64,000 bases of DNA from Paracidovorax citrulli (lineage in GTDB: Bacteria > Pseudomonadota > Gammaproteobacteria > Burkholderiales > Burkholderiaceae_C): NCBI RefSeq assembly GCF_900100305.1, contig NZ_FNEY01000025.1, positions 1-64,000 on the forward strand. The letters are read 5' to 3'. Below are positions 44,086-54,252 of the stretch, one piece after another. Within the stretch, counting starts at the first letter, position 1. Each line of letters starts with the position of its first letter. Position numbers and translations under genes: made by a program. Below the pieces are notes generated by a model. It did not search any database. It saw only the letters and a program-made list of their open reading frames with translations, and had not been told where the DNA came from.

Positions 44086-46242
44086 TCAATAAACTATACC
44101 CAAGCTACTTTTTGAGATCACAGGATAAGCTGTTATTGCGCGCCCGCTAGTAGAGTCAATTCCAAAATTTGCAAACTTGGTTTGCTTGTAAAAATTCGCC
44201 AAATCGCCACCAAACAGAGGGGTATTTTTTACAAAACCTTCACCAACATTATAATCGAATTTTAAGGAGATGTAATTATTTATCGGGTTTCCTGTGCTTA
44301 TGGCATATTGTTGAATACGTTCAGCGCGTTTTATCCCGTATAGCATATCTTTATTCGAAAGAAATTGAGTGGAATCCACGGCAAATCTATTGTTCACTCC
44401 GACCATAATTTTACCATCAGGCCGCATGCCAGTAGCGGCAGAGACGAGTTGGTCGTACAAATCAACTTGAGGAGAGTGCCTGGACATGAAATGTGCGCCT
44501 GAATTTGATGCTTCTAGCTTCTCAAGTTGGCGGCGAGCAATTTCTTCTGTTCTATCCCAAATGATGGCACGCCGCTCTTCAGCACTCAGATGGCCGTAAC
44601 GCTGACGTAACTCTTCCCCACGCGACAATGTACCCTTCTCAACGCCACCTACTAATCTACTGGCCGTGGCCTCCTCAACCAAAGCCATATTCCCAGCCGC
44701 AGAAAATACCTTGCCTGCTCCTGCGGAAAGTATGCCACCTACAGCGAACCGCAGGGCATCCTCCCCCATCTTGTCTGCGCTGGTGCTTCGCAGATAGTTC
44801 ACGCCACCCATCACGACTCCTCTGGCTGTTTCACCAGGGTTTGTCAGCGCATATGCTCCTCTGGCTAACGCCATCCGGCGGGCTTTGTCATCCGTTGCCA
44901 GAGTTGCCAAGTGCCTGAATCCATCAACAAAGTCATAGGCACCTTCTCCAGCGACACGCCCTAATCTGCCAAGAACCGCTGCCAGCGGGTTGGTGGCCTC
45001 TGCCTCTATCTGTGCATACTGCTCTCGCAGGTTCGTCCGGGCTTGCTCGAAACCATCTTGCGGTGCCACCCACGGAGCAAGTGCCGTGCCTACCGGCAGG
45101 CCATGCTGCAAAACCTGGATTGCCCGCGCACCACTATCCCATTCTGTATATTGCGACCACTCGTCTTGGTAAACCCCATTGCGCATTTTTCCGCCCCCCA
45201 TCATCTGCGGGTCTGCAATGAGCGATGGTAAATAGGGACTCGCGGCTTGGTCACCGTAGTATTCCAGCGCATTACTGAATGTCATCGATGACTGGGGATG
45301 CGACTGCATGTAGTCGTATGCCTGCGTGATCGGATCAACTCCGGCAGCTTGATAACGCTGCGCGATGGCCTGGTTCGGATTGCCGCCGGGTTGCTGAGTC
45401 TGCGCACCTGCCAGGACATTAGCGCCGGTATCAAGGATGGCGGCGCCCATTTGTTGTCCCAGGGCGTTCCCGAAAGCATCCACAGCCACTTGCTGGATGC
45501 TCACCCGCCCGCCTCGCGCCACGGCCGCGGTCATACCCGCAGCCATCCCGCTGAGCGTCCCTCGGGCCCAGGCGGCCCCCGTCTGGCCAAGCCCATCGAG
45601 CCACGTAGCTCCCTGCAGCGCACTCCCGGCCGCGCTGCCCGCAGCCGCGCCCGCCGCGCTCGCGGCCACACCCCGCCAATCGAAGCGGTCTTGCAACCCC
45701 GTCGCCACGCCAATGCCCTGCGTAATCAGGTTCGTCGTGCCCATCTGTACAGCGGCGCCCTGCCAGCCCGCACTGGCTCCGCTGAAGCCCGAGAAATACT
45801 CCACTCCTGAGGCAACGCCTGCACTGATCGCCGACAACGCAAGACTCTTCCAACTGATGCCGTTCTGGGACCCCACCAGGTTACCCATCATCTGCCCTGC
45901 GAGATTGCCAATGACGGGGCCAGCAAAAATGCTGACCACGACACTGACGACGACCACAATGATCTGCCCGACGATCCCGCAGTCCCCCCCGTTCGCCGGC
46001 ACCGGCAACACCGGATCCATGCTCCCCATCGCCTGGCTCGGGTCGTACGGCTGGAACGTCTCCACGCTGTTCGCATTCAGCGACAGCTTGGGCACCGTCA
46101 GCGTCTGCCCTGCCGTCAAGGCGCCATCGCCCGACACCGCCAGGCTGTTGGCGTCTGCGATGCGCCACCACAGGCTCGCATCGCCCAGCACGTTGCGCGC
46201 GATGTCCTTGAGCGTCTCGCCGCCCACCACCGTGTAGGCCAC
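44086..46242 (-). CDS. Orphan C-terminal part of an Rhs-type polymorphic toxin (LysM domain plus toxin tip), 5'-truncated
   Basis: About 718 residues from a GTG. It opens with a LysM-like domain (YTVVGGETLKDIARNVLG ... LTAGQTLTVPKLS, about residues 3-52), then the hydrophobic Gly/Ala region typical of giant Rhs proteins (IIVVVVSVVVSIFAGPVIG). A linker and a variable C-terminal tip follow, starting near GAHFMSRHSPQVDLYDQL and ending in GRAITAYPVI. The frame upstream keeps Rhs-like sequence (DTADFRLQAAQI) until an in-frame TAA at 46318-46320. The thousands of residues of Rhs core expected upstream are absent. The tip resembles nuclease-type tips of polymorphic toxins with a conserved HFxxRH start, an unproven assignment. 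The last 450 residues' DNA is progressively more AT-rich. Confidence 0.7.
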   Translation of the reverse strand: MAYTVVGGETLKDIARNVLGDASLWWRIADANSLAVSGDGALTAGQTLTVPKLSLNANSVETFQPYDPSQAMGSMDPVLPVPANGGDCGIVGQIIVVVVSVVVSIFAGPVIGNLAGQMMGNLVGSQNGISWKSLALSAISAGVASGVEYFSGFSGASAGWQGAAVQMGTTNLITQGIGVATGLQDRFDWRGVAASAAGAAAGSAAGSALQGATWLDGLGQTGAAWARGTLSGMAAGMTAAVARGGRVSIQQVAVDAFGNALGQQMGAAILDTGANVLAGAQTQQPGGNPNQAIAQRYQAAGVDPITQAYDYMQSHPQSSMTFSNALEYYGDQAASPYLPSLIADPQMMGGGKMRNGVYQDEWSQYTEWDSGARAIQVLQHGLPVGTALAPWVAPQDGFEQARTNLREQYAQIEAEATNPLAAVLGRLGRVAGEGAYDFVDGFRHLATLATDDKARRMALARGAYALTNPGETARGVVMGGVNYLRSTSADKMGEDALRFAVGGILSAGAGKVFSAAGNMALVEEATASRLVGGVEKGTLSRGEELRQRYGHLSAEERRAIIWDRTEEIARRQLEKLEASNSGAHFMSRHSPQVDLYDQLVSAATGMRPDGKIMVGVNNRFAVDSTQFLSNKDMLYGIKRAERIQQYAISTGNPINNYISLKFDYNVGEGFVKNTPLFGGDLANFYKQTKFANFGIDSTSGRAITAYPVISKSSLGIVY

Positions 46243-46563
46243 CGGGTCCAGGCTCTTGTGGCGCGGGCGGATCTGCGCAGCCTGCAGGCGGAAGTCCGCC
46301 GTGTCACGTACAGAGGCTTATTGCTCGGTCCGTGTTCTGTTCGCTCTGATACGCCTTCTATTGCAGCCCGCACGCCGGTCTGGGCCGCACGCCGTAAGCG
46401 CCGTCTTACACGCATATACACCGCATTACCCACACACGCTGCCGTGGCGTGTGCCGACGATGGGCGGCATACAACTGCCAAGGCTCCCACCCATGCCGCG
46501 ACGGGCCCCGGAGCCTGTCGCCGCCCCGTCGGCTCCGCGTTCCTCGCCGGAAAGGACCCTCCC
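46243..46563. other. Junction region upstream of the toxin fragment
   Basis: About 321 nt. The first 75 nt still encode Rhs-like residues on the minus strand up to the TAA at 46318-46320. The rest has no gene; it lies upstream of the plus-strand gene starting at 46564 and contains mixed-composition DNA (46380-46480 rich in ACAC and CGCA). It is the presumed breakpoint of the Rhs deletion. Confidence 0.5.
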
Positions 46564-47127
46564 ATGACCATGACTTTCCAGGACCTGCAGGCGAAAGCCA
46601 TCGCCTGGTGCAAGGATTTCGAGCAATACAAGGACGAGTGCGTCGTCATGGCGCAGCGCCTGCGCGTGGAGTTCATCGCCCACCTGGGCGCGCGCTCGGG
46701 CGACGTAGAGTTCCACGTGCTGGACGAGCGGCTGGAGCGCATCGCCGATGAGCGCACGTCCCTCTGGCCGCGCCTGCAGGCGGGCGACGACGGGTTCCTG
46801 TATTTCGGCCTGACGCTTTTCTTCCGCGCGGACGCGCACTGCCTGGACGAGCACATCCGGGTGGGCATCCAGAAGTCGCGCACGCACTGGCGCGTGCGCT
46901 GGAACCAGAAGGAATCGGTGTATTCCACTACCGGCTCCAACACGGCCTTTTTCGACAAGCTCACCGCCATCACGATGGAGAAGTTCTCCACCCCGTTCCG
47001 GCGCATGAAGGGGCAGCTCGGCTTCGTGCCTATGCTGCAGAGCGAGCACCACGTCGTGGCCTCCGCGCCGCCGAGCCCCGCGACCGGCGCCGGGGCCAGC
47101 GCGCCCCAGGACGGCGGCGAAAGCTGA
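46564..47127 (+). CDS. Conserved hypothetical protein
   Basis: A 187-residue soluble protein with no signal peptide. A charged helical N-terminal half (MTMTFQDLQAKAIAWCKDFE) is followed by FGLTLFFRADAHCLDEHIRV and THWRVRWNQKESVYSTTGSN, a mixed alpha/beta pattern, and an Ala/Pro-rich tail. No family is recognised. A GGAAAGGA ribosome site precedes the ATG. It stands alone between the toxin fragment and the ku gene; a 9-bp inverted repeat follows its stop. Confidence 0.7.
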   Translation: MTMTFQDLQAKAIAWCKDFEQYKDECVVMAQRLRVEFIAHLGARSGDVEFHVLDERLERIADERTSLWPRLQAGDDGFLYFGLTLFFRADAHCLDEHIRVGIQKSRTHWRVRWNQKESVYSTTGSNTAFFDKLTAITMEKFSTPFRRMKGQLGFVPMLQSEHHVVASAPPSPATGAGASAPQDGGES

Positions 47128-47128
47128 A

Positions 47129-47165
47129 CGGCCGCTGCGACCGCACGCCGGACGCCCAGCGGCCG
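47129..47165 (+). terminator. Possible terminator-like inverted repeat
   Basis: CGGCCGCTG (47129-47137) and CAGCGGCCG (47157-47165) form a perfect 9-bp stem with a 19-nt loop directly after the stop codon of the preceding gene. There is no T-tract, so rho-independent function is doubtful. Confidence 0.3.
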
Positions 47166-47317
47166 GCGGCGGTGTTGCAAATGGCGCGCGATCGCCCGCC
47201 GCCACCGTCGCGGCAGCCGGCCCGCGTCCTACAGCACGCGCCCCGCGGCCGGGCTAACGTCGTCTGCACCATGGCACCGTCGGCGAGCCGCCGCCGCGCG
47301 CCGCAAGGAGAGTCCGC

Positions 47318-48445
47318 ATGGCCGAGAAGAAAACCCGAACCTCCCGCTCCCGCACCGCCTCCGCGCCCCATGACGCGCCCTCGCGCGCCGCCACGGCCAC
47401 GGGCGGGCAGGCCCCTACGTCCACCCGCGCGCTCTGGAAGGGCGCGATCAGCTTCGGCCTGGTCCATGTGCCCGTGGGCCTGTATTCGGCCACGCAGGAC
47501 AGTGGCATCGATTTCGACTGGCTCGACAAGCGCAGCATGGACCCCGTCGGCTACAAGCGCATCAACAAGAAGACCGGCAAGGAAATCACGGCGGAGAACA
47601 TCGTCAAGGGCGTGGAGTACGAAGATGGCCGCTACGTGGTGCTCACGCCCGAGGAGATCGCGCAGGCCTACCCCAAGACCACCCAGACCATCGAGATCGA
47701 GGCCTTCCTGGATGCCGACGAGATCCCGTTCGTCTATCTGGAACGCCCCTATTACACGGCACCGCTGCCCCGCGGCGAGAAGGTCTATGCCCTGCTGCGC
47801 GAGGCGCTCAAGGCGAGCCACCGCGTGGGCGTGGGCAAGGTGGTGATCCAGACCAAGCAGCACCTGGCGGTGCTCATTCCCTGCGGACGCGCGCTGGTGC
47901 TCAACCTGCTGCGCTGGGGCGGCGAGATACGCTCCTTCCAGGAACTGAACCTGCCCCCTGCCGGAGGCAAGGCCGTGGGGCTCAAGGATGCCGAGATGCG
48001 CATGGCGCGGCAGCTGATCGACGACATGACGCAGGACTGGGATGCGGACCAGTTCCGCAACTCGTTCTCCGAAGAGATCATGAAACTCGTGGAAGCGCGC
48101 GCCCAGGCCGGCGACATCGCCGAAGTCGAACCGCTGGAGGCACCGTCGGACGCTGGCGGCGCGGACGTGGTGGACCTCACCGCCCTGCTGCGCCGCAGCC
48201 TCGAAGGCGGACGGCGCAAGGCTGCAGCGGATACGGACGAAAAGGGAGAGGACGACGGCGAGGATGAAGCGGAAGGTGGCGCGAAGGGAAGGAAAACCTC
48301 GAGCGTGCGGCACCTGCCCGCCAAGTCGGCCAAGGCACGCACCGCATCCGACGGCGGCGCGAAGGGCAAGGCCAAGGCCCCCGCGAAGCGCGCGACCGCC
48401 AAGTCCTCCGCGAAAAGCGCCCCTGCGGGCCGCAAGGCCGCCTGA
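47318..48445 (+). CDS. ku: Non-homologous end-joining protein Ku
   Basis: A 375-residue bacterial Ku, a homodimeric ring that binds DNA ends and recruits LigD. The core begins RALWKGAISFGLVHVPVGLY and contains YVVLTPEEIAQAYPKTTQTI and HLAVLIPCGRALVLNLLRW. The C-terminal 90 residues form a Lys/Ala-rich tail (GKAKAPAKRATAKSSAKSA) like the DNA-tethering extensions of other bacterial Ku proteins. AAGGAGA lies just before the ATG. The ligD gene follows 11 nt later. Confidence 0.97.
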   Translation: MAEKKTRTSRSRTASAPHDAPSRAATATGGQAPTSTRALWKGAISFGLVHVPVGLYSATQDSGIDFDWLDKRSMDPVGYKRINKKTGKEITAENIVKGVEYEDGRYVVLTPEEIAQAYPKTTQTIEIEAFLDADEIPFVYLERPYYTAPLPRGEKVYALLREALKASHRVGVGKVVIQTKQHLAVLIPCGRALVLNLLRWGGEIRSFQELNLPPAGGKAVGLKDAEMRMARQLIDDMTQDWDADQFRNSFSEEIMKLVEARAQAGDIAEVEPLEAPSDAGGADVVDLTALLRRSLEGGRRKAAADTDEKGEDDGEDEAEGGAKGRKTSSVRHLPAKSAKARTASDGGAKGKAKAPAKRATAKSSAKSAPAGRKAA

Positions 48446-48456
48446 GCCCGCACGCC

Positions 48457-51276
48457 ATGGCACGACGCTCCAGGACCTCCGGCACTGCGCAGGAAGCGCC
48501 GCGGAAAGCGCCGCAAAAGGCGCCACCGGACGCCCTCGCAGACTACGCCCGCAAGCGGGACTTCCGCAACACCCCCGAGCCCGGCGCGGAGCCGGGCGAC
48601 GCCCTGCCCCGGGGCGCGCTGCGCTTCGTGGTGCAGAAGCACTGGGCGAGCCGCCTGCACTACGACTTCCGGCTGGAAATCGACGGCACCATGAAGAGCT
48701 GGGCGGTGCCCAAGGGCCCGAGCTTCGATCCCAGGGACAAGCGCATGGCCGTGCAGGTCGAAGACCATCCGGTCGCCTACAACCGCTTCGAGGGCCAGAT
48801 TCCCGCGCGGCAGTACGGCGCGGGCCGCGTCATCATCTGGGACAAGGGCTACTGGGTGCCGCTGGAGGACCCGGCCCGCGCGTGGCGGGCGGGCAAGCTC
48901 AAGTTCGAACTGCACGGCCACAAGCTCCAGGGCCGGTGGACGCTGGTGCGCATGCACGGCCGGGGCAACGAGCGCCAGCCGCCGTGGCTGCTCATCAAGG
49001 AGCGCGACGGCCTGGAGCGCGATGCCGTCGAGTACAGCGTGGTGGACGCCCTGCCGGACAGCGTGAAGTCGCTGCCCGACCTGCCTGAGCCCGCGCCCGC
49101 GCGGGGCAGGCAAGCCCCTGCCCCTGCCGCCTCATCCCCCGCCCGCAGGACGGCCGCCCGCGGCAAGGCTGCGGCCTCGGCCCCCGCGCCGGCCCCGGAG
49201 CCGGCGGCAGGCAGGACTGCTCGGGCCGGAACGTCCCCGCGCCCGAAGAAGGCGGCCCTGCCCGCGGCGCTGGCGCCGCAACTGGCCACCCTGGTGGACG
49301 GCCCGCCCACCGACCTGGCCGAATGGATGTTCGAGCTCAAGTTCGACGGCTACCGCATCCTCGCCCGGATCGAAGGCGGCGAGGTGCGCCTCATCACCCG
49401 CAACGGCAACGACTGGACCCACCGCATGCCCGGCCTGGCGCGCGCCGTGCGTGCCCTGCCGGTGGAGTCCGGCTGGATCGATGGCGAAATCGTGGTGCCC
49501 GACCGGCACGGCATTCCGGATTTCCAGGCGCTGCAGAACGCCTTCGAGAGCGGGCGCCGGCCCGGACGCAGCGCGGCGGGCAGCCCGGACGACGGCGCGG
49601 TGGACCGCAGCGGCCTGGTCTTCTATGTCTTCGATCTGCCCTTCCTCAACGGCCATGACCTGCGGGGCCTGCCGCTGGCAGAGCGCAGGCAGGCGTTGCG
49701 CACGCTCGTGGCCGAGGCCGGCAGCGATACGGTGCGCTTCAGCGACGCGTTCGAGGCATCGCCCGGCGAGCTGATCGCCTCGGCTTGCCGGCTCGGCTTC
49801 GAGGGCGTGATCGGCAAGCGCGTGTCGTCGGCCTACGGGTCCGGCCGGTCGGCCGACTGGATCAAGCTCAAGTGCGGGCAGCGGCAGGAGTTCGTGATCG
49901 GTGGCTATACCGACCCGCAGGGCACGCGCACCGGCCTCGGCTCGCTGCTGCTGGGCGTGCATGGCGACGACGGGCAGTTGCACTATGCCGGCAACGTGGG
50001 CTCCGGCTTCAGCGAGCGCACCTTGACGACGCTGCTCGGGCTGCTGCGCTCACTCGCCGCAGACCGCAGTCCCTTCGCCGAAGGCACGCAGGTGGGCCGC
50101 AAGGCGCACTGGGTCAAGCCGCAACTGCTCGCGGAGGTGGCCTTCGCGGGCTGGACGCAGACGCGCCATGTCCGCCAGGCGGTGTTTCGCGGCCTGCGCG
50201 AGGACAAGCCCCCGCGCGAGATCGTGCGCGAGACGCCCGCACCGGCCGCCACGGTGGCGGGCCCGTCCCCCACCCCGCCGGCCGCTCCACGCCCGGCTTC
50301 ATCCGAAGCCACGCCCTCCAGGGCCCGCTCCACCATGACCTCCCGCAGAACCGCATCCGCCCCCTCGCCCGCCTCCCCGCCCTCTTCGCTGCGCGTGACC
50401 CACGGCGACCGCGTGATCGATGCCGCGAGCGGAACCACCAAGCTGGACCTGGTGCGCTACTACGCGCTGGTCGCGCCCCTGATGATGGAACACCTGCGCC
50501 AGCGCCCCGTCTCGGTCGTGCGGGCTCCGGAAGGCGTGGGCGGGGAGCTCTTCTTCCAGAAGCATCCGGAGCACGGATCGGTGGACGGCGTGCGGACGCT
50601 GGACCCGGCGCTGGACCCCGGCCATCCGCCCCTGGCCGAGATCGCGGGGCCGGAAGGCCTGCCGGCCTGGGCCCAGATGAACACCATCGAGTTCCACAGC
50701 TGGAACGCCCGCAGCGACCGCATCGACCGGCCCGACCGGATGGCCTTCGACCTCGACCCCGGCGAAGGCGTGCCCTGGGACAAGGTGCAGGAGGCCACCA
50801 CGCTGATGCGCGTGATGCTCACGGAGCTGGGCCTGCCGGGCTTTCTCAAGACCAGCGGGGGCAAGGGGCTGCACGTGGTCGTGCCCATCAAGCGCCTGTA
50901 CGGCTGGGATGCGGTGAAGGGCTTTTCCCAGGCGGTGGTGCAGCACATGGCGCGCACGATCCCGCAGCTGTTCGTGGCCAAGAGCGGGCCGCGCAACCGC
51001 GTGGGAAAAATCTTCGTGGACTACCTGCGCAACGGCTTCGGCGCCACCACGGTGAGCGCATGGTCCGCCCGGGCACGACCCGGCCTGGGCATTTCCGTGC
51101 CGCTGCGCTGGGATGAACTGGGAGCGCTCTCGAGCAGCACCGAATGGACCGTGGCCACGGTGGAAGACCGGCTGCGCGAAGGCAACGCGCCCTGGGACGG
51201 CTACGCCAAGGCGGCGGTCTCCATCACGCAGGCCATGAAGATGCTCGGGTACGAACCGCCGCGCGGCGGGCGGTGA
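48457..51276 (+). CDS. ligD: Multifunctional DNA ligase D (phosphoesterase-ligase-polymerase)
   Basis: A 939-residue NHEJ enzyme. Order is as in Pseudomonas LigD: 3'-phosphoesterase (about residues 35-195, RFVVQKHWASRLHYDFRLE), Ala/Pro-rich linker, ATP-dependent ligase with the adenylated Lys295 in FELKFDGYRI and motif IV EGVIGKRVSSAY, OB-fold (about 475-585), second linker, and the archaeo-eukaryotic primase-type polymerase (about 640-930) with catalytic DxD in MAFDLDPGEG and TSGGKGLHVVVPI. It repairs double-strand breaks with Ku, mostly in non-growing cells. It is convergent with bioB. Confidence 0.97.
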   Translation: MARRSRTSGTAQEAPRKAPQKAPPDALADYARKRDFRNTPEPGAEPGDALPRGALRFVVQKHWASRLHYDFRLEIDGTMKSWAVPKGPSFDPRDKRMAVQVEDHPVAYNRFEGQIPARQYGAGRVIIWDKGYWVPLEDPARAWRAGKLKFELHGHKLQGRWTLVRMHGRGNERQPPWLLIKERDGLERDAVEYSVVDALPDSVKSLPDLPEPAPARGRQAPAPAASSPARRTAARGKAAASAPAPAPEPAAGRTARAGTSPRPKKAALPAALAPQLATLVDGPPTDLAEWMFELKFDGYRILARIEGGEVRLITRNGNDWTHRMPGLARAVRALPVESGWIDGEIVVPDRHGIPDFQALQNAFESGRRPGRSAAGSPDDGAVDRSGLVFYVFDLPFLNGHDLRGLPLAERRQALRTLVAEAGSDTVRFSDAFEASPGELIASACRLGFEGVIGKRVSSAYGSGRSADWIKLKCGQRQEFVIGGYTDPQGTRTGLGSLLLGVHGDDGQLHYAGNVGSGFSERTLTTLLGLLRSLAADRSPFAEGTQVGRKAHWVKPQLLAEVAFAGWTQTRHVRQAVFRGLREDKPPREIVRETPAPAATVAGPSPTPPAAPRPASSEATPSRARSTMTSRRTASAPSPASPPSSLRVTHGDRVIDAASGTTKLDLVRYYALVAPLMMEHLRQRPVSVVRAPEGVGGELFFQKHPEHGSVDGVRTLDPALDPGHPPLAEIAGPEGLPAWAQMNTIEFHSWNARSDRIDRPDRMAFDLDPGEGVPWDKVQEATTLMRVMLTELGLPGFLKTSGGKGLHVVVPIKRLYGWDAVKGFSQAVVQHMARTIPQLFVAKSGPRNRVGKIFVDYLRNGFGATTVSAWSARARPGLGISVPLRWDELGALSSSTEWTVATVEDRLREGNAPWDGYAKAAVSITQAMKMLGYEPPRGGR

Positions 51277-51294
51277 TCGCCCTCCTGCCAGCTC

Positions 51295-52359
51295 TCAGGG
51301 GGCGTGGTGGTGCAGGTCGTGGGGCTCGGTGGAGGCCACCTGCCGGCCGTTCATCCCCAGTTTGGCGAGCAGTTGCACGTCGGCATCCACGTCCGGGTTG
51401 CCGGTCACCAGCAGCTTGTCGCCATAGAAGATCGAATTGGCCCCGGCCAGGAAGCACAGCGCCTGCACCGCATCGCCCATTTGCTGGCGGCCCGCCGAGA
51501 GGCGCACGCGCGCACGCGGCATGGTGATGCGCGCCACCGCGATCACCCGCACGAAATCGAGCGGATCGACCGGATCGCTGTCGGCCAGCGGCGTGCCGGG
51601 CACACGCACCAGGCTGTTGATGGGTACGGATTCCGGGTACGGATCGAGGTTGGCGAGCTGGGCGATCAGGCCCGCGCGGTGCACCGGTGCCTCCCCCATG
51701 CCGATGATGCCGCCGCAGCAGACGCTGATGCCGGCCTCGCGCACATGGCGCAGGGTATCGAGCCGTTCCTGGTAGGCGCGGGTGCTCACGACATCGGTGT
51801 AGTACTCGGGCGCGGTATCCAGGTTGTGGTTGTAGTAGTCCAGCCCCGCGCCCTTGAGCGCCTGGGCCTGGTGCGGCTCCAGCATGCCCAGGGTGGCGCA
51901 GGTCTGCATCCCGAGCCCCTTCACGGCGGCGATCAGCTCGCCCACCTTCTCGATGTCGCGGTCCTTGGGCGCGCGCCACGCGGCGCCCATGCAAAAGCGC
52001 GTGGCACCGGCGTCGCGGGCGGCGCGGGCGGCGGTGGTCACCTCGTCCACGCTCATGAGCTTCTGCGCCTTCACGCCCGTGTCGAACTCGGCGGACTGCG
52101 GGCAATAGCCGCAGTTCTCGGGGCAGCCGCCCGTCTTCACCGACAGCAGCGTGGCCAGTTCGACGTCGCCCGCGGGCCAGTGCTCACGGTGCACGGACTG
52201 CGCGCGCCAGAGCAGTTCCATGAACGGCAGGTCCAGCAGTTCCTGCACGGCCTGGACGCTCCAGGTGCCGGCCGCGGGGGCAGGAGTGCGTGCGGGGCGG
52301 TGCAGTTGCACGGGAACGGCAGGGGCTTCGGGACGGATATCGGAAAGAGTGGCAGTCAT
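51295..52359 (-). CDS. bioB: Biotin synthase
   Basis: A 354-residue radical-SAM enzyme that inserts sulfur into dethiobiotin. The [4Fe-4S] SAM-cluster motif CPENCGYC follows VKTGG. Further conserved segments are [40 protein letters not shown] and [13 protein letters not shown]. The N-terminal 30 residues are a Pro/Ala extension beyond the E. coli enzyme; the ATG at 52359 is chosen as first start. Other bio genes are not in this window. Biotin is needed by PccA, encoded about 2 kb upstream. Confidence 0.97.
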   Translation of the reverse strand: MTATLSDIRPEAPAVPVQLHRPARTPAPAAGTWSVQAVQELLDLPFMELLWRAQSVHREHWPAGDVELATLLSVKTGGCPENCGYCPQSAEFDTGVKAQKLMSVDEVTTAARAARDAGATRFCMGAAWRAPKDRDIEKVGELIAAVKGLGMQTCATLGMLEPHQAQALKGAGLDYYNHNLDTAPEYYTDVVSTRAYQERLDTLRHVREAGISVCCGGIIGMGEAPVHRAGLIAQLANLDPYPESVPINSLVRVPGTPLADSDPVDPLDFVRVIAVARITMPRARVRLSAGRQQMGDAVQALCFLAGANSIFYGDKLLVTGNPDVDADVQLLAKLGMNGRQVASTEPHDLHHHAP

Positions 52360-52669
52360 GGCAGTGGGTACGGACACAAGGTGCACGCTGGGCGCTTGGG
52401 CTGAATTCTGGAAGAGAACGGGGCCGCGTGCCAAGCCTTTGCCGCCAAAAACCCGCGCTGCCCCCGGCTGGACGAACGGCCCGTATTTTCAAACGACGTT
52501 GACGGCAGGATGCCGCCAGAAACCGGCACTTTGACGGGACTTGAAAAACCGCCGCCCCGTGCCACCGCCATCGGCACCGATCACGCCGCCATCTGCCGCC
52601 AACCTCCAGCCCAGGGCGGACGGCAGTTGCCGAAGATCACCGCAATTGGCGCCGCAGTTGGCGCCGTGC
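52360..52669. other. Intergenic region upstream of bioB
   Basis: About 310 nt without a credible gene. It should carry the bioB promoter. It contains a direct repeat TTGGCGCCG (two copies around 52645-52665) at the point where the racemase gene loses homology, a possible deletion scar. Confidence 0.45.
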
Positions 52670-52981
52670 TCAGTCTCCCAGCACGTTGGGCCGCAGCACG
52701 GGCATGGGAGCATGCGTGCGCGCCACCGCATCGATGCAGGGGCCGAAGGCCGAACAGGTGAACAGGATGCCCTCGGCGCCCGTGTCCACCGCGTAGCGCG
52801 CCAGCCGCGCGAACCGCTCGTGCATGGCGCCGTCGAGCCCACCTCCCCCGGCCGCGAGGTCGGCCGAGAGGCTGTCGTCCAGCAGGTTCATGCGCACGGC
52901 CTGCGGCCAGTCCCGCTCGAAGGCGCCGTTGATGGGGGCCACAGAATGGGCCAGGGCGTGGATCAGGGCGATGCGGGGCAT
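52670..52981 (-). pseudogene. Aspartate/glutamate racemase family gene, 3'-truncated
   Basis: The 103-residue frame has a normal start (MPRIALIHALAHSVAPINGA) and the first catalytic-Cys region (GAEGILFTCSAFGPCIDAV), but ends at PVLRPNVLGD. Family members are roughly twice as long, with a second Cys in the missing half. No continuation is seen in other frames downstream. The first half alone is unlikely to be active. It follows the VOC gene by about 90 nt on the same strand. Confidence 0.7.
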
Positions 52982-53074
52982 GGGGAACACAGAGTCCTTT
53001 GTCGCAGGGGCGGGCAACATTGCACCCTGCCCGTCACCATACCGTCCACCAGGGCCGTGAAGGCCGGGCCCGCG

Positions 53075-53538
<464 letters not shown>

Positions 53539-53542
<4 letters not shown>

Positions 53543-54243
53543 GGTTTTTTGATGATAAGAGACTCAGAAAATTTTCCGTCTGCCAAAGCTTTTTCCAACC
53601 TATTTGCGGTAGACCACATAAAAATACTAGGCAATATCCAAACCACTAATATATACAACAAAATCTGATATACATGACCTCCAGTTGCGGGGGCCTTAAG
53701 TCTAACACTCGACAAATCAAAAAGGAAAATTAACAAAGAAAACAAAGAAACCTCGACTGCCACAATAAAAACAGCGTTTGAATGCTCTCTAAGATGTGAA
53801 TATGTCTCCCTTAAATCCAAATTTTCTGGCTTTCGTCTTTGTATTGATGGTTTTTTATAGAAATCATAGATGCCTGCTTCGTCTTTCATGAGTCGAAAGA
53901 GCACGGAATACTGTCCAAACAACACCCATGCACTTGGCAAGGCCAGGTATAACCAAGCCGCACTTTTCCTTGTATATTCAAAATTATCTATCGGCTTCAA
54001 AAATAAGAAAATCACCCCGAAATAAATAAGTGAAACAAGAAAAAATATAAACAATGTTCTAAATATAAAATCAAGTGACCATGCCTTAAATACTGCTTCG
54101 GCTAAATTAATTTGCAACAAAAATCTACGATGCAAGAAAACACAGAGTAACATCGCCGCGAGAAAAAATAGACTCGCAAAAATTTCAATAGAAATACTAT
54201 TTAAATCATTTCTTATAAAAAAAGCAAAAACACCCAAAAACAT
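53539..54243 (-). CDS. AT-rich membrane protein, second part of a TGA-split gene
   Basis: A 234-residue frame with about five to six hydrophobic segments ([54 protein letters not shown]) and a soluble loop ([18 protein letters not shown]). It is in the same reading frame as the 97-residue product just upstream, separated by a single TGA plus three codons. The two probably represent one protein of about 335 residues. DNA is strikingly AT-rich compared with pccA and the epimerase gene, whose ATG overlaps this stop. No family is recognised. Confidence 0.6.
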
Positions 54244-54252
54244 CCAAGCGAA

